Source: Jiulongibacter sp024742395
GTDB taxonomy: Bacteria; Bacteroidota; Bacteroidia; Cytophagales; Spirosomataceae
Assembly: GCA_965249455.1 (NCBI GenBank)
Contig: OZ252236.1
Span: 4,960,001-5,024,000, forward strand
Length of the DNA stretch: 64,000 nt
Direction: 5' to 3'
The notes beneath the pieces were generated by a model. It had not been told where the DNA came from. It saw only the letters and a program-made list of their open reading frames with translations, and made no database searches. Below are positions 27,719-36,457 of the stretch, one piece after another; positions within the stretch are counted from its first letter, which is position 1; each line of letters begins with the position of its first letter. A program made the translations under genes and the position numbers.

Positions 27719-27760
27719 TCTCTAATTTCCATTTGGCTTGGTTTATTCCGAAATTAGAGA
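27719..27760. promoter_or_regulatory. 11-bp inverted repeat upstream of the TolB/TPR/AraC gene
   Basis: TCTCTAATTTC (27719-27729) and GAAATTAGAGA (27750-27760), perfect, 20 nt apart, 20 bp before the TTG start. Could be an operator or a hairpin in the leader. Confidence 0.35.
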
Positions 27761-27780
27761 ATTATTTAAGTCTGTAGCTA

Positions 27781-29592
27781 TTGAAAATTTCTCCAAAAAC
27801 ATCTAACCAAATAAACATAGCTGTTCTTCCATTTGTGAATATGAGTGCCAGTGTGGAAAACGAATATTTTAGCGATGGTATTACAGAGGAGATCATTAAC
27901 ACATTAGCAAAATTAGATGTTCTAAAAGTGACATCTCGTACTTCTTCATTTCATTTTAAAGGAAAGAATATCCCTTTACCTCAAATTGGGAAATTACTCG
28001 GAGTTTCCATTTTACTTGAAGGGAGTGTCAGGCTATTTGGTGATATCATCCGCATTACAGCTCAGTTAATAGATGCAGAAGAAGATTTCCATTTCTGGTC
28101 AGAGGCTTGGGATAGAAAACTTAACAACATTTTTGAGATTCAAGATGAGATAAGCCAAATAATAGCAGAAAAAATAAGAGAGCATACTTTTCATTTTGAA
28201 ATTAATGATCAATCCTCTTCAAGACGCACCGATTTAAGTGCCTATGAATTGTATTTAAAAAGTAAATCCAACTTTGCTAAATTCCAGAAAGACGATCTGT
28301 TTAAATCTGTTGAAGAAATAGAAAAAGCAATTACTATTGATTCAAAATGTCCATTTTATTTTGCCGCCAAAGCCATTTATTATGGATACATGGGCCTGAT
28401 GAAAATAATTCCAACTGAAGATGCATTTAAAAGCTCAAAAGAGGCTGCAAGAATGGCTCTTCAGTTAGATCCTACAGACCCTGAAGCAAACTATGCAATT
28501 GGAATGGTTTATTTCTTTTTTGAGAGGGATTTGACCACTGCAGAGTCTTACCTGGACATTGCATTGAAATTCAGGCCCAACTATGCGAATGCACTTATTG
28601 GTGGGTCAGTTATGGATGTGATTCTTGGTAACAATGAAAGGTCATTATCTCGCGTAAAAAAAGCAATAGAATTAGATCCACTTACACATACTCATATCTA
28701 CTATCATGCTTCGGCTCTTCAAAGAATGGGTCGTTACAAGGAAGCACTAATTGAAGTCAATAAACTATTAAATGTGATTCCATCTCACACAAATTCATAT
28801 TGCTTAAAAGGCACAATTCTAACCAGGCTTGAAAAATACGAGGAAGCCGTGGAACACTATAAAACAGTTCCGATATCAACAAATGAAACTGTAGTATATT
28901 ATGCCGGAATCGGTATTGCATACGCTTCAAGCGGCAATTTGACACTGGCTAAAGAATACATGGCAATGGCTGAAAAACAAACTCAAAAATTCCATTTAAC
29001 ATCAGAAGAGAACCCTAAAGTAATAATCAATATATATTTGGGAAACAAAGATGTGGCCTTTAAGGAAATAGAAAAGGATATATCAGAAGGTAAATATTAT
29101 CTTAATTTTTATCGTGAAATTCCAGCATTCAAATTACTCATTCGCGACCCCAGATACAGTATTTTTGACAACTTATTAAAAACAAATTTAGAAATACAGG
29201 TTAGCGACTCTTCAGAGATTAATAAACTAAACAGAAACCCTCTTTTAAGTGGTAATCAGATAAAAAAATACCGTGAAAGTCTTTTAGACCTAATGGTTAA
29301 TAAGAAACCCTATTTAAACGATAATTTGAGTTTACGTAGCCTGGCAGATCAATTAGATCTCACACCTAATCAATTATCGCTTGTTTTGAATGAAGGAGTT
29401 GGACATAATTTCAATAACTTTATCAACAAATACCGCGTCGAAGAATTCAAAAGGGTAGCAAAAAAGCCTGATCATTCTCACTTAACTTTAATAGGGATGG
29501 CTTTCAAGTGCGGCTTCAAATCCAAAACGGTGTTCAACACCTATTTTAAACTATATACCGGCACAACACCAAGCGAATTTCTAAAAGGCTGA
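27781..29592 (+). CDS. TolB-like / TPR / AraC-HTH fusion regulator
   Basis: 603 aa, cytoplasmic, no signal peptide. Residues ~10-140 resemble the TolB-like N domain seen in adenylate-cyclase-associated TPR proteins (IAVLPFVNMS, FSDGITEEIINTLAKL, VTSRTSSFHFKG, LLEGSVR). Residues ~150-450 hold TPR-type repeats (LDPTDPEANYAIGMVY; RPNYANALIGGSV). The last ~100 residues are an AraC HTH (LRSLADQLDLTPNQLSLVLNE; FKCGFKSKTVFNTYFKLYTGTTPSEFL). An in-frame stop two codons upstream forces a TTG start. The combination suggests a regulator whose DNA binding is driven by TPR protein contacts. The targets may be the genes directly downstream. Confidence 0.85.
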   Translation: MKISPKTSNQINIAVLPFVNMSASVENEYFSDGITEEIINTLAKLDVLKVTSRTSSFHFKGKNIPLPQIGKLLGVSILLEGSVRLFGDIIRITAQLIDAEEDFHFWSEAWDRKLNNIFEIQDEISQIIAEKIREHTFHFEINDQSSSRRTDLSAYELYLKSKSNFAKFQKDDLFKSVEEIEKAITIDSKCPFYFAAKAIYYGYMGLMKIIPTEDAFKSSKEAARMALQLDPTDPEANYAIGMVYFFFERDLTTAESYLDIALKFRPNYANALIGGSVMDVILGNNERSLSRVKKAIELDPLTHTHIYYHASALQRMGRYKEALIEVNKLLNVIPSHTNSYCLKGTILTRLEKYEEAVEHYKTVPISTNETVVYYAGIGIAYASSGNLTLAKEYMAMAEKQTQKFHLTSEENPKVIINIYLGNKDVAFKEIEKDISEGKYYLNFYREIPAFKLLIRDPRYSIFDNLLKTNLEIQVSDSSEINKLNRNPLLSGNQIKKYRESLLDLMVNKKPYLNDNLSLRSLADQLDLTPNQLSLVLNEGVGHNFNNFINKYRVEEFKRVAKKPDHSHLTLIGMAFKCGFKSKTVFNTYFKLYTGTTPSEFLKG

Positions 29593-29620
29593 TTTCAATC
29601 AACCTTTACTTCATTATTAA

Positions 29621-29642
29621 GTTCGGAATTATAATTCTGAAC
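29621..29642. repeat. 22-bp palindrome GTTCGGAATT-AT-AATTCTGAAC
   Basis: Imperfect (one mismatched pair) palindrome 28 bp after the regulator stop and ~70 bp before the next gene; possible operator or weak hairpin. No T-run follows. Confidence 0.35.
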
Positions 29643-29712
29643 ATACTCGTGTAATTGCGAACTTCCATTTCTAGGGAGCTGACTTTCTTTGCACAAAGAA
29701 AATCGAAAGACC

Positions 29713-30291
29713 ATGAAAAAACTTAGACTAATACCCTTGATTTTAGTCATGTGTTCAATTTTTGTAAGCGGACAAGATAAAGACCAATCAAAAGGACTAT
29801 CTAAAGAAAAGGTTGCTTTAAAAATACAATATTTCGGAGAGTTGGTACTGCACCCCGGACTTTCCATAGGTATAGATTATACCTTATTGAACTCTAAACG
29901 GGTAAGCATTCATATTGATACCGACTTAGGTGGTTTCTGGCATCGCTGGAACAATTCATCAGTATTCCTGAAGAGTTCAATAGGCTCTAAATTTGATATG
30001 GGACCAATTTTCACAGATATAACCGTAGGTCTAGGGTACATGCATTCCTGGTCAGCGGGTCCTCTTTTTGAACGGACAGAGAATGGAGATATAGGGAAAG
30101 CAAAAAATAACGGCAATCCTCATTTTATACCCAATGCTTCATTTCTTATAGGATGGGATACAAAAAACAAGAAAAACAAACATTCCTGGAGGGCTTTCAT
30201 AGGTCCGGAAGCCTATCTGCAATCTTCTTATAATCATATGTTCATGCCACACTTGGCAGCCAAAATCGGCATTACTCTTAAACTCTTCTGA
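29713..30291 (+). CDS. Secreted outer-membrane-barrel-like hypothetical protein
   Basis: 192 aa from the ATG at 29713 (MKKLRLIPLILVM), which gives a clean signal peptide ending SGQ; an ATG 24 bp upstream would add charged residues before it and is less likely. The mature part alternates hydrophobic and polar residues with aromatic-rich strand ends (GLSIGIDYTLL, TDITVGLGYMHSW, PHLAAKIGITLKLF), consistent with a small beta-barrel. No family recognised. The next gene begins 2 bp after its stop, so the two form an operon. Confidence 0.65.
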   Translation: MKKLRLIPLILVMCSIFVSGQDKDQSKGLSKEKVALKIQYFGELVLHPGLSIGIDYTLLNSKRVSIHIDTDLGGFWHRWNNSSVFLKSSIGSKFDMGPIFTDITVGLGYMHSWSAGPLFERTENGDIGKAKNNGNPHFIPNASFLIGWDTKNKKNKHSWRAFIGPEAYLQSSYNHMFMPHLAAKIGITLKLF

Positions 30292-30293
30292 TT

Positions 30294-31322
30294 ATGAAAA
30301 AATCCCTTTTAATCCTGCTGTCCATTTTTCTTATAGTTATTACCTCTTGCGAAAAAACAGATTTTTATAATGGGGATCACTTTTTTGTTAAAAGCAAAGG
30401 TGCTGAAATGCCAGTTTTTATAAAAGGAAATATCCGTTCAGGTACAATCATTTTATTTTTACATGGAGGTCCGGGCGGGAATGCATCTCTTCCTTCATTC
30501 ATGCCTGTTTCTAAAGAGCTTGAAAAAGATTATGCATTTGCTTATTGGGATCAGCGGGGCTCAGGGCTTTCAAGAGGAAATCCCGATAGCGATACATTTA
30601 CCATTGAACAATTTGTGGAAGATTTGGATCTGGTAGTAGAAACAATTAACCTAAGATACCAAAATCCACGAATCATATTTTATGGTATTAGCTGGGGTGG
30701 GGCTCTAGGAAGTGCCTATCTGAGCACTAAAGACTATCAGAATAAGATCGACGGTTTTATTTGTATGGACAGCGGCCATAATCTGGTAGAAGGTCTTCCA
30801 AAATCTGTAGAATTTGTTAAAAATTATGCTCAAGAACAGATAGATCTGGGCAATAACATTTCCTATTGGACTGAGGCTAGGGACTGGTGTGCCACCATGC
30901 CAGACATGACAAAAAAGGAAAACTACTTCAAATATGATAGCTATTTGGCGGACACAAACGCCTACCGAAAAGACCCGAACCAAAAAGTACAGGGTCCGGA
31001 GGTTGGTCTTCGCGGTACAATGAATTCTTACTTGTCACTTGCTCTCTTTTTTAATGGTGCATACCTAATACCCAGATTCAATATTTTGGAACTGAACCTG
31101 AGTTCGGAAATGGCTAAAATAAAAATACCCAGCCTTGTTATATGGGGAAGATACGATGGGGTAAATACTATTGAGATGGGTTATGATGCATTTAACAGCA
31201 TCGGTGGCCCTGAATTCTTAAAAAAGGAACTTATAATTCTAGAAAACAGTGCACATGAAGGCTATATCGAAGAACAAGAATTGTTTGTCAGAACATTCAG
31301 AAGATTCGTAAATAATTTGTGA
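30294..31322 (+). CDS. Alpha/beta hydrolase lipoprotein, proline-iminopeptidase-like
   Basis: Lipobox VITSC. Oxyanion motif HGGPGG, DQRGSGLSRG, and nucleophile elbow GISWGG with Ser133; Asp in WGRYDGV and His in NSAHEGYIEE complete the triad. The HGGPGG plus DQRG..S pattern is that of prolyl aminopeptidase-type hydrolases, but many lipoprotein members act on other esters or amides. 342 aa. Cotranscribed with the upstream barrel-like protein. Confidence 0.85.
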   Translation: MKKSLLILLSIFLIVITSCEKTDFYNGDHFFVKSKGAEMPVFIKGNIRSGTIILFLHGGPGGNASLPSFMPVSKELEKDYAFAYWDQRGSGLSRGNPDSDTFTIEQFVEDLDLVVETINLRYQNPRIIFYGISWGGALGSAYLSTKDYQNKIDGFICMDSGHNLVEGLPKSVEFVKNYAQEQIDLGNNISYWTEARDWCATMPDMTKKENYFKYDSYLADTNAYRKDPNQKVQGPEVGLRGTMNSYLSLALFFNGAYLIPRFNILELNLSSEMAKIKIPSLVIWGRYDGVNTIEMGYDAFNSIGGPEFLKKELIILENSAHEGYIEEQELFVRTFRRFVNNL

Positions 31323-31413
31323 AGCATGAGCTGAAAATCAGTCAGTCTATTTAACACATTAACACTCTCAATAAATATCGAATTCCAGACAGGAATAATG
31401 AAAATAAAGAAAT

Positions 31414-32346
31414 ATGAAAGCAGTAATTTATAAAGAGTACGGACCACCTTCGGTACTAAAAATGGTTAAGGTCAGAAAGCCAAAACCACAAAGCAACGAA
31501 ATTCTTATCAAGGTATATTCTACTAGCGTCACTTCAGGTGATGTAAGATTACGAAGTTCTGATTTCCCACCCATGGCATGGCTAATTGTCAGGCTTATAT
31601 ACGGCCTCTTTAAGCCTAAGAAACAAATTTTAGGGCATGAATTTTCAGGCTTAGTAGAAGAAATTGGGAAAGATGTAACGAAGTATAAGGTAGGTGATGA
31701 GGTTATAGGCACTCCAACTATGCTTAAAACCGGCACCTATACAGAGTATCTATGCATTCCTGAAGAAAGGAAAAAAGGTATATTATTCTCTAAACCTAAA
31801 AATCTAAGTTTCAATGAAGCTGCGACAATACCGGTAGGAGGAATTACTGCTCTTTGTCTTTTACAGAAAGCCGGATTGAGCAATCAACAATCAGTACTAA
31901 TTTATGGTGCTACTGGAAGTGTAGGAAGTTATGCTGTACAAATTGCTAAAGAGAAAGGGGCCAAAATAACGGCTGTATGCAGTAGTCCCAATTTCGAAAT
32001 GGCCAGATCTCTCGGTGCTGATTTAACAATTGACTATCGAACTCAGGATTACACTAGTTTAGAACGGAAATATGATATTGTTTTTGATGCTGTAGGAAAG
32101 ACTTCGAAATCAAAAGCCAGAAAGGTTTTAAAAGAGGGAGGTCATTTTGTTACTGTAAAGTCAATGATTAGCACAAATAAGGTTCATCTTAAAGAGCTTA
32201 GTGAGCTTGCAGCCAAGGGTAAAATTAAACCCTATTTAGACAAATGTTTCCCCTTTTCTGAAATAGTAGCTGCTCATAAGTATGTAGAAAATGGCCATAA
32301 AAGAGGGAATGTCGCAATCGAAATAGTAGCTCCAGATTATAACTAA
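31414..32346 (+). CDS. NAD(P)H-dependent quinone/enone oxidoreductase, zinc-free MDR
   Basis: 310-aa medium-chain dehydrogenase/reductase. N-terminal GroES-like fold (KAVIYKEYGPPSVLK, LGHEFSGLVEEIG), then nucleotide-binding YGATGSVGSYAVQIAK. Structural and catalytic zinc cysteines are absent, placing it with quinone oxidoreductases and enone reductases rather than alcohol dehydrogenases. No signal peptide. It is 91 bp downstream of the hydrolase gene; no link to a specific pathway is visible. Confidence 0.9.
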   Translation: MKAVIYKEYGPPSVLKMVKVRKPKPQSNEILIKVYSTSVTSGDVRLRSSDFPPMAWLIVRLIYGLFKPKKQILGHEFSGLVEEIGKDVTKYKVGDEVIGTPTMLKTGTYTEYLCIPEERKKGILFSKPKNLSFNEAATIPVGGITALCLLQKAGLSNQQSVLIYGATGSVGSYAVQIAKEKGAKITAVCSSPNFEMARSLGADLTIDYRTQDYTSLERKYDIVFDAVGKTSKSKARKVLKEGGHFVTVKSMISTNKVHLKELSELAAKGKIKPYLDKCFPFSEIVAAHKYVENGHKRGNVAIEIVAPDYN

Positions 32347-32423
32347 ACCTTTATCAGTCAGCTATTTCAATTTTAAATTATTAAGTAAAATTTATTTCAC
32401 TCATCGAATTTTCAACGAATCTA

Positions 32424-33458
32424 ATGTTTAACAAAACTCAACTTTATCATTTTAGTCAACTCATCGTTGTTTTATGTGGACTATCAATTACTTCCGGATG
32501 TGAAAGGGGGCTCAGACCACTTCCTAACTCCATTGAAATAGAGGTTAAAAGATCTATTGAGAATGGATTTGATGGAATGATTGTGTATGTCAATCAAGGT
32601 GGCCAATCTGCTTTTTACAGTGGAGGATGGAAAAACCGGGAGGAATTGATCCCCGCTGACCCGCACGCTTTATTTAAAATTGGAAGTATTAGTAAATTAT
32701 ATATTGCAGCTGCCACTGCAAAACTAGTCCACGATAGGAAGTTGTCATTGGAGGAAAAACTATCTGATCTTTTACCAGAAGTCAAAGGAAGGATTCAGTT
32801 TGCAGAAATTATCAGTTTAAGGATGTTACTCCAGCATCGTAGTGGCATACCAGACTTCTTATATGATTCTGAGTTTATCAATAGCGATCCTCAGGAGGAT
32901 TATATGACTACAGCAGGCTTAATTTTTGATGAGAAAGCGGATTTCATACCGGATAAAAAATACAAATATTCAAACACCAATTATTTACTGATTGGCGAAA
33001 TTCTTGATCGCACCTTGGGCTATAGTCACCATGAATTTATAAAAAATGAAATTCTAATTCCACTCGGATTGAACAACACTTATAGTTTATTTAGTGAGGT
33101 AGATTCAAGTAAAGTCATGAGCGGATATTTTGTTGGATATGAGGCTGATTTAAAGACAAATGACTATACCAGACCAGGTGGCTCAATGGTAGCCTCTGCT
33201 GAAGATGTTGGTATATTTTTACGAGCACTTATTGATGGAACATTATTAAATGCTGAGGAGCAGGAAATATATTCTTCAGTTTATGTGTACGAACATACCG
33301 GCTGGCTTGATGGGTATACCAGTATTGCTCGATATCACAAGGAGATTGATGCCGTCGTTGTTCAATTTGTCAACACAAGCAGCAATGAGATGTATTGGCT
33401 AAAACTAAACAGAGTATATAACCGGATTGTTGGGATTATTGAGAAGAATTTAAAGTGA
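32424..33458 (+). CDS. Serine hydrolase, class C beta-lactamase fold, lipoprotein
   Basis: Lipobox SITSGC. Beta-lactamase/D-peptidase motifs: SISK (Ser88, Lys91), YSN (Tyr182, Asn184) and HTG in the third position of the active site. The region LLQHRSGIPDFL is typical. 344 aa. Members act as esterases, D-aminopeptidases or DD-peptidases; resistance activity should not be assumed. Confidence 0.87.
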   Translation: MFNKTQLYHFSQLIVVLCGLSITSGCERGLRPLPNSIEIEVKRSIENGFDGMIVYVNQGGQSAFYSGGWKNREELIPADPHALFKIGSISKLYIAAATAKLVHDRKLSLEEKLSDLLPEVKGRIQFAEIISLRMLLQHRSGIPDFLYDSEFINSDPQEDYMTTAGLIFDEKADFIPDKKYKYSNTNYLLIGEILDRTLGYSHHEFIKNEILIPLGLNNTYSLFSEVDSSKVMSGYFVGYEADLKTNDYTRPGGSMVASAEDVGIFLRALIDGTLLNAEEQEIYSSVYVYEHTGWLDGYTSIARYHKEIDAVVVQFVNTSSNEMYWLKLNRVYNRIVGIIEKNLK

Positions 33459-33636
33459 CTGCAATTAAAAAGTCATGCATCTAAAAAATACCAGTTGTAA
33501 ACTTTGGCTTATTTCATCACGCCTTCCTCAAGAAATCTGTCCTATTTGTATACCTAAATACTATTTTCAGGCAACAGGAATTGTTACCCAAATGGAATCA
33601 TTGAACGACGAGTTGCTGATGCTTTAAACAATTCAA

Positions 33637-34188
33637 TTAAAGCATAGCCGCACGGCCATCATACGGATTGATCAGTGCTTTTGTTAATCCGGAGAGCGAA
33701 AGACCTGAACTTTCTTCGAAAGATGAACCTTGCTCATCAAAAATACTTTCAACAGGCACCACTTTGACCGGCACTGAGGCCTTTTTAAGTAGTGGGATGA
33801 TATTGAAACTATTCTCACCCGAAAATTTGAATTTCAAGCCGTCGGCCAAATATATCTCCTCAATACCACTCACCTTTAAGAAGGTATTCAAAGCGTAACG
33901 CCTGTCAGAGGTTATAACCTCTGAATACATTGCCGTTATCCGTGATTGATACTTGCTTTTAAGAAGATTGCGGGATTTCACAAACTCCTCACTTTCCATC
34001 TCTTTAATAAACCGAACCTTTGAATAATAAAGCATGCCACTGATTGTATCTGGCGGGTAAATGCCATGAAGAAGCATGATATGATAATTTTGACCTGGAT
34101 TGCTCTCTATTATTTTCTTCAAAAGAAGCAGTGGTCTTACGCTGAAATCGTTCGGAACCAGAATTTTCTTTGATTGTACCATAGCCAA
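33637..34188 (-). CDS. UspA-like stress protein, paralogue 1
   Basis: 183 aa with the opening strand KKILVPNDFS of UspA-type alpha/beta proteins and a closing VPVKVVPVE strand; the classical Gly-x2-Gly-x9-Gly nucleotide loop is not visible, so ATP binding is uncertain. It is very similar along its whole length to the protein at 35807-36358 (same length, shared RSRITAMY/QSRITAMY, ENSFNIIPLL, YDG near the end). The upstream region carries the same ATTA-box series as that paralogue, suggesting shared control by the neighbouring OmpR-type regulator. An ATG two codons in is an alternative start. Confidence 0.65.
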   Translation of the reverse strand: MAMVQSKKILVPNDFSVRPLLLLKKIIESNPGQNYHIMLLHGIYPPDTISGMLYYSKVRFIKEMESEEFVKSRNLLKSKYQSRITAMYSEVITSDRRYALNTFLKVSGIEEIYLADGLKFKFSGENSFNIIPLLKKASVPVKVVPVESIFDEQGSSFEESSGLSLSGLTKALINPYDGRAAML

Positions 34189-34583
34189 TTATTTTTAAAC
34201 AATTTGATCATAGCACATTAGAAACAGATAAATCTGAGATTAGAAATCTATTAGATAATTTGACCTGAGATTAAAATGAGATTAGAAAAAAATACTAATT
34301 AGGGTAGTTTTATTGAAAGTGTTACACTCTCAATACTTACAATATTGTGCTAAGAGTTAGCACAATATCCCGGTTTGTACGAATGATGGTGATAGTTGGC
34401 GTCCTGAAGTTTGGATTAAAGTTGGACTCCATTGCCTATTTCTGAACGCCAATACCACTATAATTTACAAGAATAAACTCCTCTTTTTTAGCTTTACGAG
34501 CTAATGCAGTCAGACCAATTCATCCTACTTTTACAAGACTTTAAGTATTTAGCTTGACTTATACGCTTTAACATCTGGTTAGC
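34189..34583. other. 395-bp intergenic region
   Basis: Contains the ATTA-box promoter region of the UspA-like gene (34217-34287), a small imperfect palindrome GAAAGTGTTACACTCTC (34315-34331) and a perfect one, ATATTGTGCTAA-GAG-TTAGCACAATAT (34342-34368), possibly the end of the DUF1275 transcript. No coding pattern. Confidence 0.55.
34217..34287 (-). promoter_or_regulatory. OmpR-type box array upstream of UspA-like gene 1
   Basis: ATTA cores at 34217, 34239, 34250, 34270 and 34281 (steps 22, 11, 20, 11) in CTGAGATTARAA context. Steps near 11 bp match tandem sites of OmpR/PhoB regulators. The first core is 29 bp from the start codon. Confidence 0.6.
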
Positions 34584-35366
34584 TTAATATAATGAGGGTT
34601 TTCTTTCTCTTCTTCGTCTCTTTAACAAATCCCTTTTTATATAAGGCTGTTTTCTTTGGGCCAATTTAAAGATAGCCAGTTTGTAATAATCATATAGCAT
34701 GACAATAGTTAGCACCACACAGACTATATAAAATGTTTTAACTTGAATAATCGAATAAAGCAAACCAGCCAAAATCCCCCCGGACAAGTAGGAACACAGA
34801 ATTGAGATCAATAATTTAGCCTTACGGACAGTCTCCAGGTCTTCCCTAAATTCCCTCTTAGTAAGCATAGAAAAGGTAATCCCTAAATCGGTAGTAAGAC
34901 CCGTCAAATGAGTAGTTTTAACTGCAAAATTGGAAATGCTGGCGGTAAGACCATTCTGCAATCCCATTGAATACAACAGTATAGCAATTAGAAACTCGGT
35001 TTCCTTCAAGGTGTCCTGGTAATAATATTGCAAATAAAGAGCCACGCACAATAGGCATATGACCTCAAAAACCATTGGAATTAAATGAGCTAAGTATCTC
35101 CTGTTCTTTCCATTGATTACGAATAAATTGGATGTAAAAGAACCCGCCATAAAAAGGCTTATCCACACGAATACTATGGCCGCCTGAAACCAGTTGCCTT
35201 TAGAAACCTCCTGAGCCAGTATGGCATAATGCCCTGTGACATTAGAGGTAAATGCAAAAAACAAAATGACAGACATTACATTCACCATACCCGCTGAAAA
35301 AGAGGTTAATATGCCTAATTGCAGATTATCTTTAAACGTCCTGTAATTACTATATTTTCTGAGCAT
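34584..35366 (-). CDS. DUF1275 (YoaK) family membrane protein
   Basis: 260 aa with about six hydrophobic helices; the N-terminal AGMVNVMSVILFFAFTSNVTGH and the LTGLTTDLGI segment are characteristic of YoaK/DUF1275. Function of the family is not settled. The C-terminus is strongly basic (RDLLKRRRRERK). The start lies 17 bp inside the upstream small gene, so translation is probably coupled. Confidence 0.87.
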   Translation of the reverse strand: MLRKYSNYRTFKDNLQLGILTSFSAGMVNVMSVILFFAFTSNVTGHYAILAQEVSKGNWFQAAIVFVWISLFMAGSFTSNLFVINGKNRRYLAHLIPMVFEVICLLCVALYLQYYYQDTLKETEFLIAILLYSMGLQNGLTASISNFAVKTTHLTGLTTDLGITFSMLTKREFREDLETVRKAKLLISILCSYLSGGILAGLLYSIIQVKTFYIVCVVLTIVMLYDYYKLAIFKLAQRKQPYIKRDLLKRRRRERKPSLY

Positions 35367-35832
35367 ACTCTCCCTTCATTTTCCTTTTAAAGGTCATTTT
35401 CACAATTCCTCTTACTTGCAAATCAAAATTGAAATGAATGATCATGCTGTCATGTGATAAGTATTGAATATGATAATCTTCTACTCTCTTTCCCTCATGT
35501 TCTAATTCGAGTATATGTCCTCTCCCTTTGAGATTCCATATGACTTTCTCAGACGTACCTTTTATCGTTTTGAGATCCAAAGTATGATCAGAAAAGAAGC
35601 TCCATATTTCTGACTTATGAATGAGAAGGTTCTTTCTAATCTCCTCTTGCTGTCCATCATTAATCTGGAAGTCAATTAATGTACCATCGTGATTTACCTT
35701 TTCATACTCCCATGAAACTTCTTCCCACTGCCCAATCAAATCTTTCTCAGGGCTCTCTTTATTGAGAATGATAAAGCCCGAAAAAAGCAATAGTGCAAAA
35801 AGCACACTAAGAAATAGCCGTATGACCGTCAT
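35350..35832 (-). CDS. Membrane-anchored lipocalin-like hypothetical protein
   Basis: 160 aa: an N-terminal hydrophobic segment (LFLSVLFALLLFSGFIIL) and a periplasmic beta-rich domain starting LIGQWEEVSWEYEK, resembling small lipocalin-like domains. It overlaps the UspA-like gene before it (26 bp) and the DUF1275 gene after it (17 bp), making a nested three-gene operon. No specific function can be given. Confidence 0.6.
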   Translation of the reverse strand: MTVIRLFLSVLFALLLFSGFIILNKESPEKDLIGQWEEVSWEYEKVNHDGTLIDFQINDGQQEEIRKNLLIHKSEIWSFFSDHTLDLKTIKGTSEKVIWNLKGRGHILELEHEGKRVEDYHIQYLSHDSMIIHFNFDLQVRGIVKMTFKRKMKGEYAQKI

Positions 35833-36358
35833 AAGTTGTAATAAATGATTTAGTTAACTCAGAAATAAAAAGGCTTGAAAATTCACTTGAGGTTTTAGCT
35901 TCCTCCTCATTTTGGTTTTCAAAAGCCACATATTTTACGGGTACAGAAGCTTGCTTTAGGAGAGGTATAATATTAAAGGTATTCTCTCCCTTAAAACTGA
36001 ATTCCAACCCTCCTGGTAAGTATATCTCATCAATGCCACTTACTTCTAAAAAAGAATTCAGTGCATCTTTTCTGGTGTAAGTAATTACCTCGGCGTACAT
36101 GGCAGTAATGCGGGAGCGAAACTTACTTTTAAATAGATTACATGATTTAACGAACTCTTCGTTCTCCATTTCTTTGATTACTCTGGTTTTAGAGTAAAAA
36201 AGTAAATCACTTATCCCATCAGGCGGATAGATTCCATGAAGAAGAATGATATGATAATTTTCTTCAGGGTTACTCTCCATTATTTTCTTCAATAGAATTA
36301 AGGGCTTTACGCTGAAATCGTTTGGAACAAGAATTTTCTTTGATTGTAACATTGTCAA
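35807..36358 (-). CDS. UspA-like stress protein, paralogue 2
   Basis: 183 aa, close paralogue of 33637-34188 with the same KKILVPNDFS opening and ENTFNIIPLL core; again lacking an obvious nucleotide loop. It heads the operon with the lipocalin-like and DUF1275 genes. Its upstream ATTA boxes have the same spacing and the same distance to the start as in paralogue 1, so gene and promoter duplicated together. The two-component genes lie immediately upstream. Confidence 0.65.
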   Translation of the reverse strand: MTMLQSKKILVPNDFSVKPLILLKKIMESNPEENYHIILLHGIYPPDGISDLLFYSKTRVIKEMENEEFVKSCNLFKSKFRSRITAMYAEVITYTRKDALNSFLEVSGIDEIYLPGGLEFSFKGENTFNIIPLLKQASVPVKYVAFENQNEEEAKTSSEFSSLFISELTKSFITTYDGHTAIS

Positions 36359-36386
36359 TTTTTTTTTTCAAAATTGACTTGCTTTG

Positions 36387-36457
36387 ATTAGAGGGATATA
36401 AGTCTGAGATTAAAAGACTATTATATGATTAGCTCTAAGATTAGAATAATATTAAAA
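36387..36457 (-). promoter_or_regulatory. OmpR-type box array upstream of UspA-like gene 2
   Basis: ATTA cores at 36387, 36409, 36420, 36440 and 36451: steps 22, 11, 20, 11 and 29 bp to the start, identical to paralogue 1. The distal box overlaps the 3' end of the kinase gene. Confidence 0.6.

Noticed and set aside
32424..33458. Antibiotic-resistance beta-lactamase
   Set aside because: The class C fold motifs are present, but such lipoproteins are usually esterases or peptidases and there is no regulator or resistance context.
34342..34368. Perfect palindrome with TTAGCAC arms, looked at as a CIRCE (HrcA) element
   Set aside because: CIRCE is TTAGCACTC-N9-GAGTGCTAA; here the arms are inverted with a 3-bp centre (GTGCTAA-GAG-TTAGCAC), and no chaperone gene is near. 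Kept only as a structural note.
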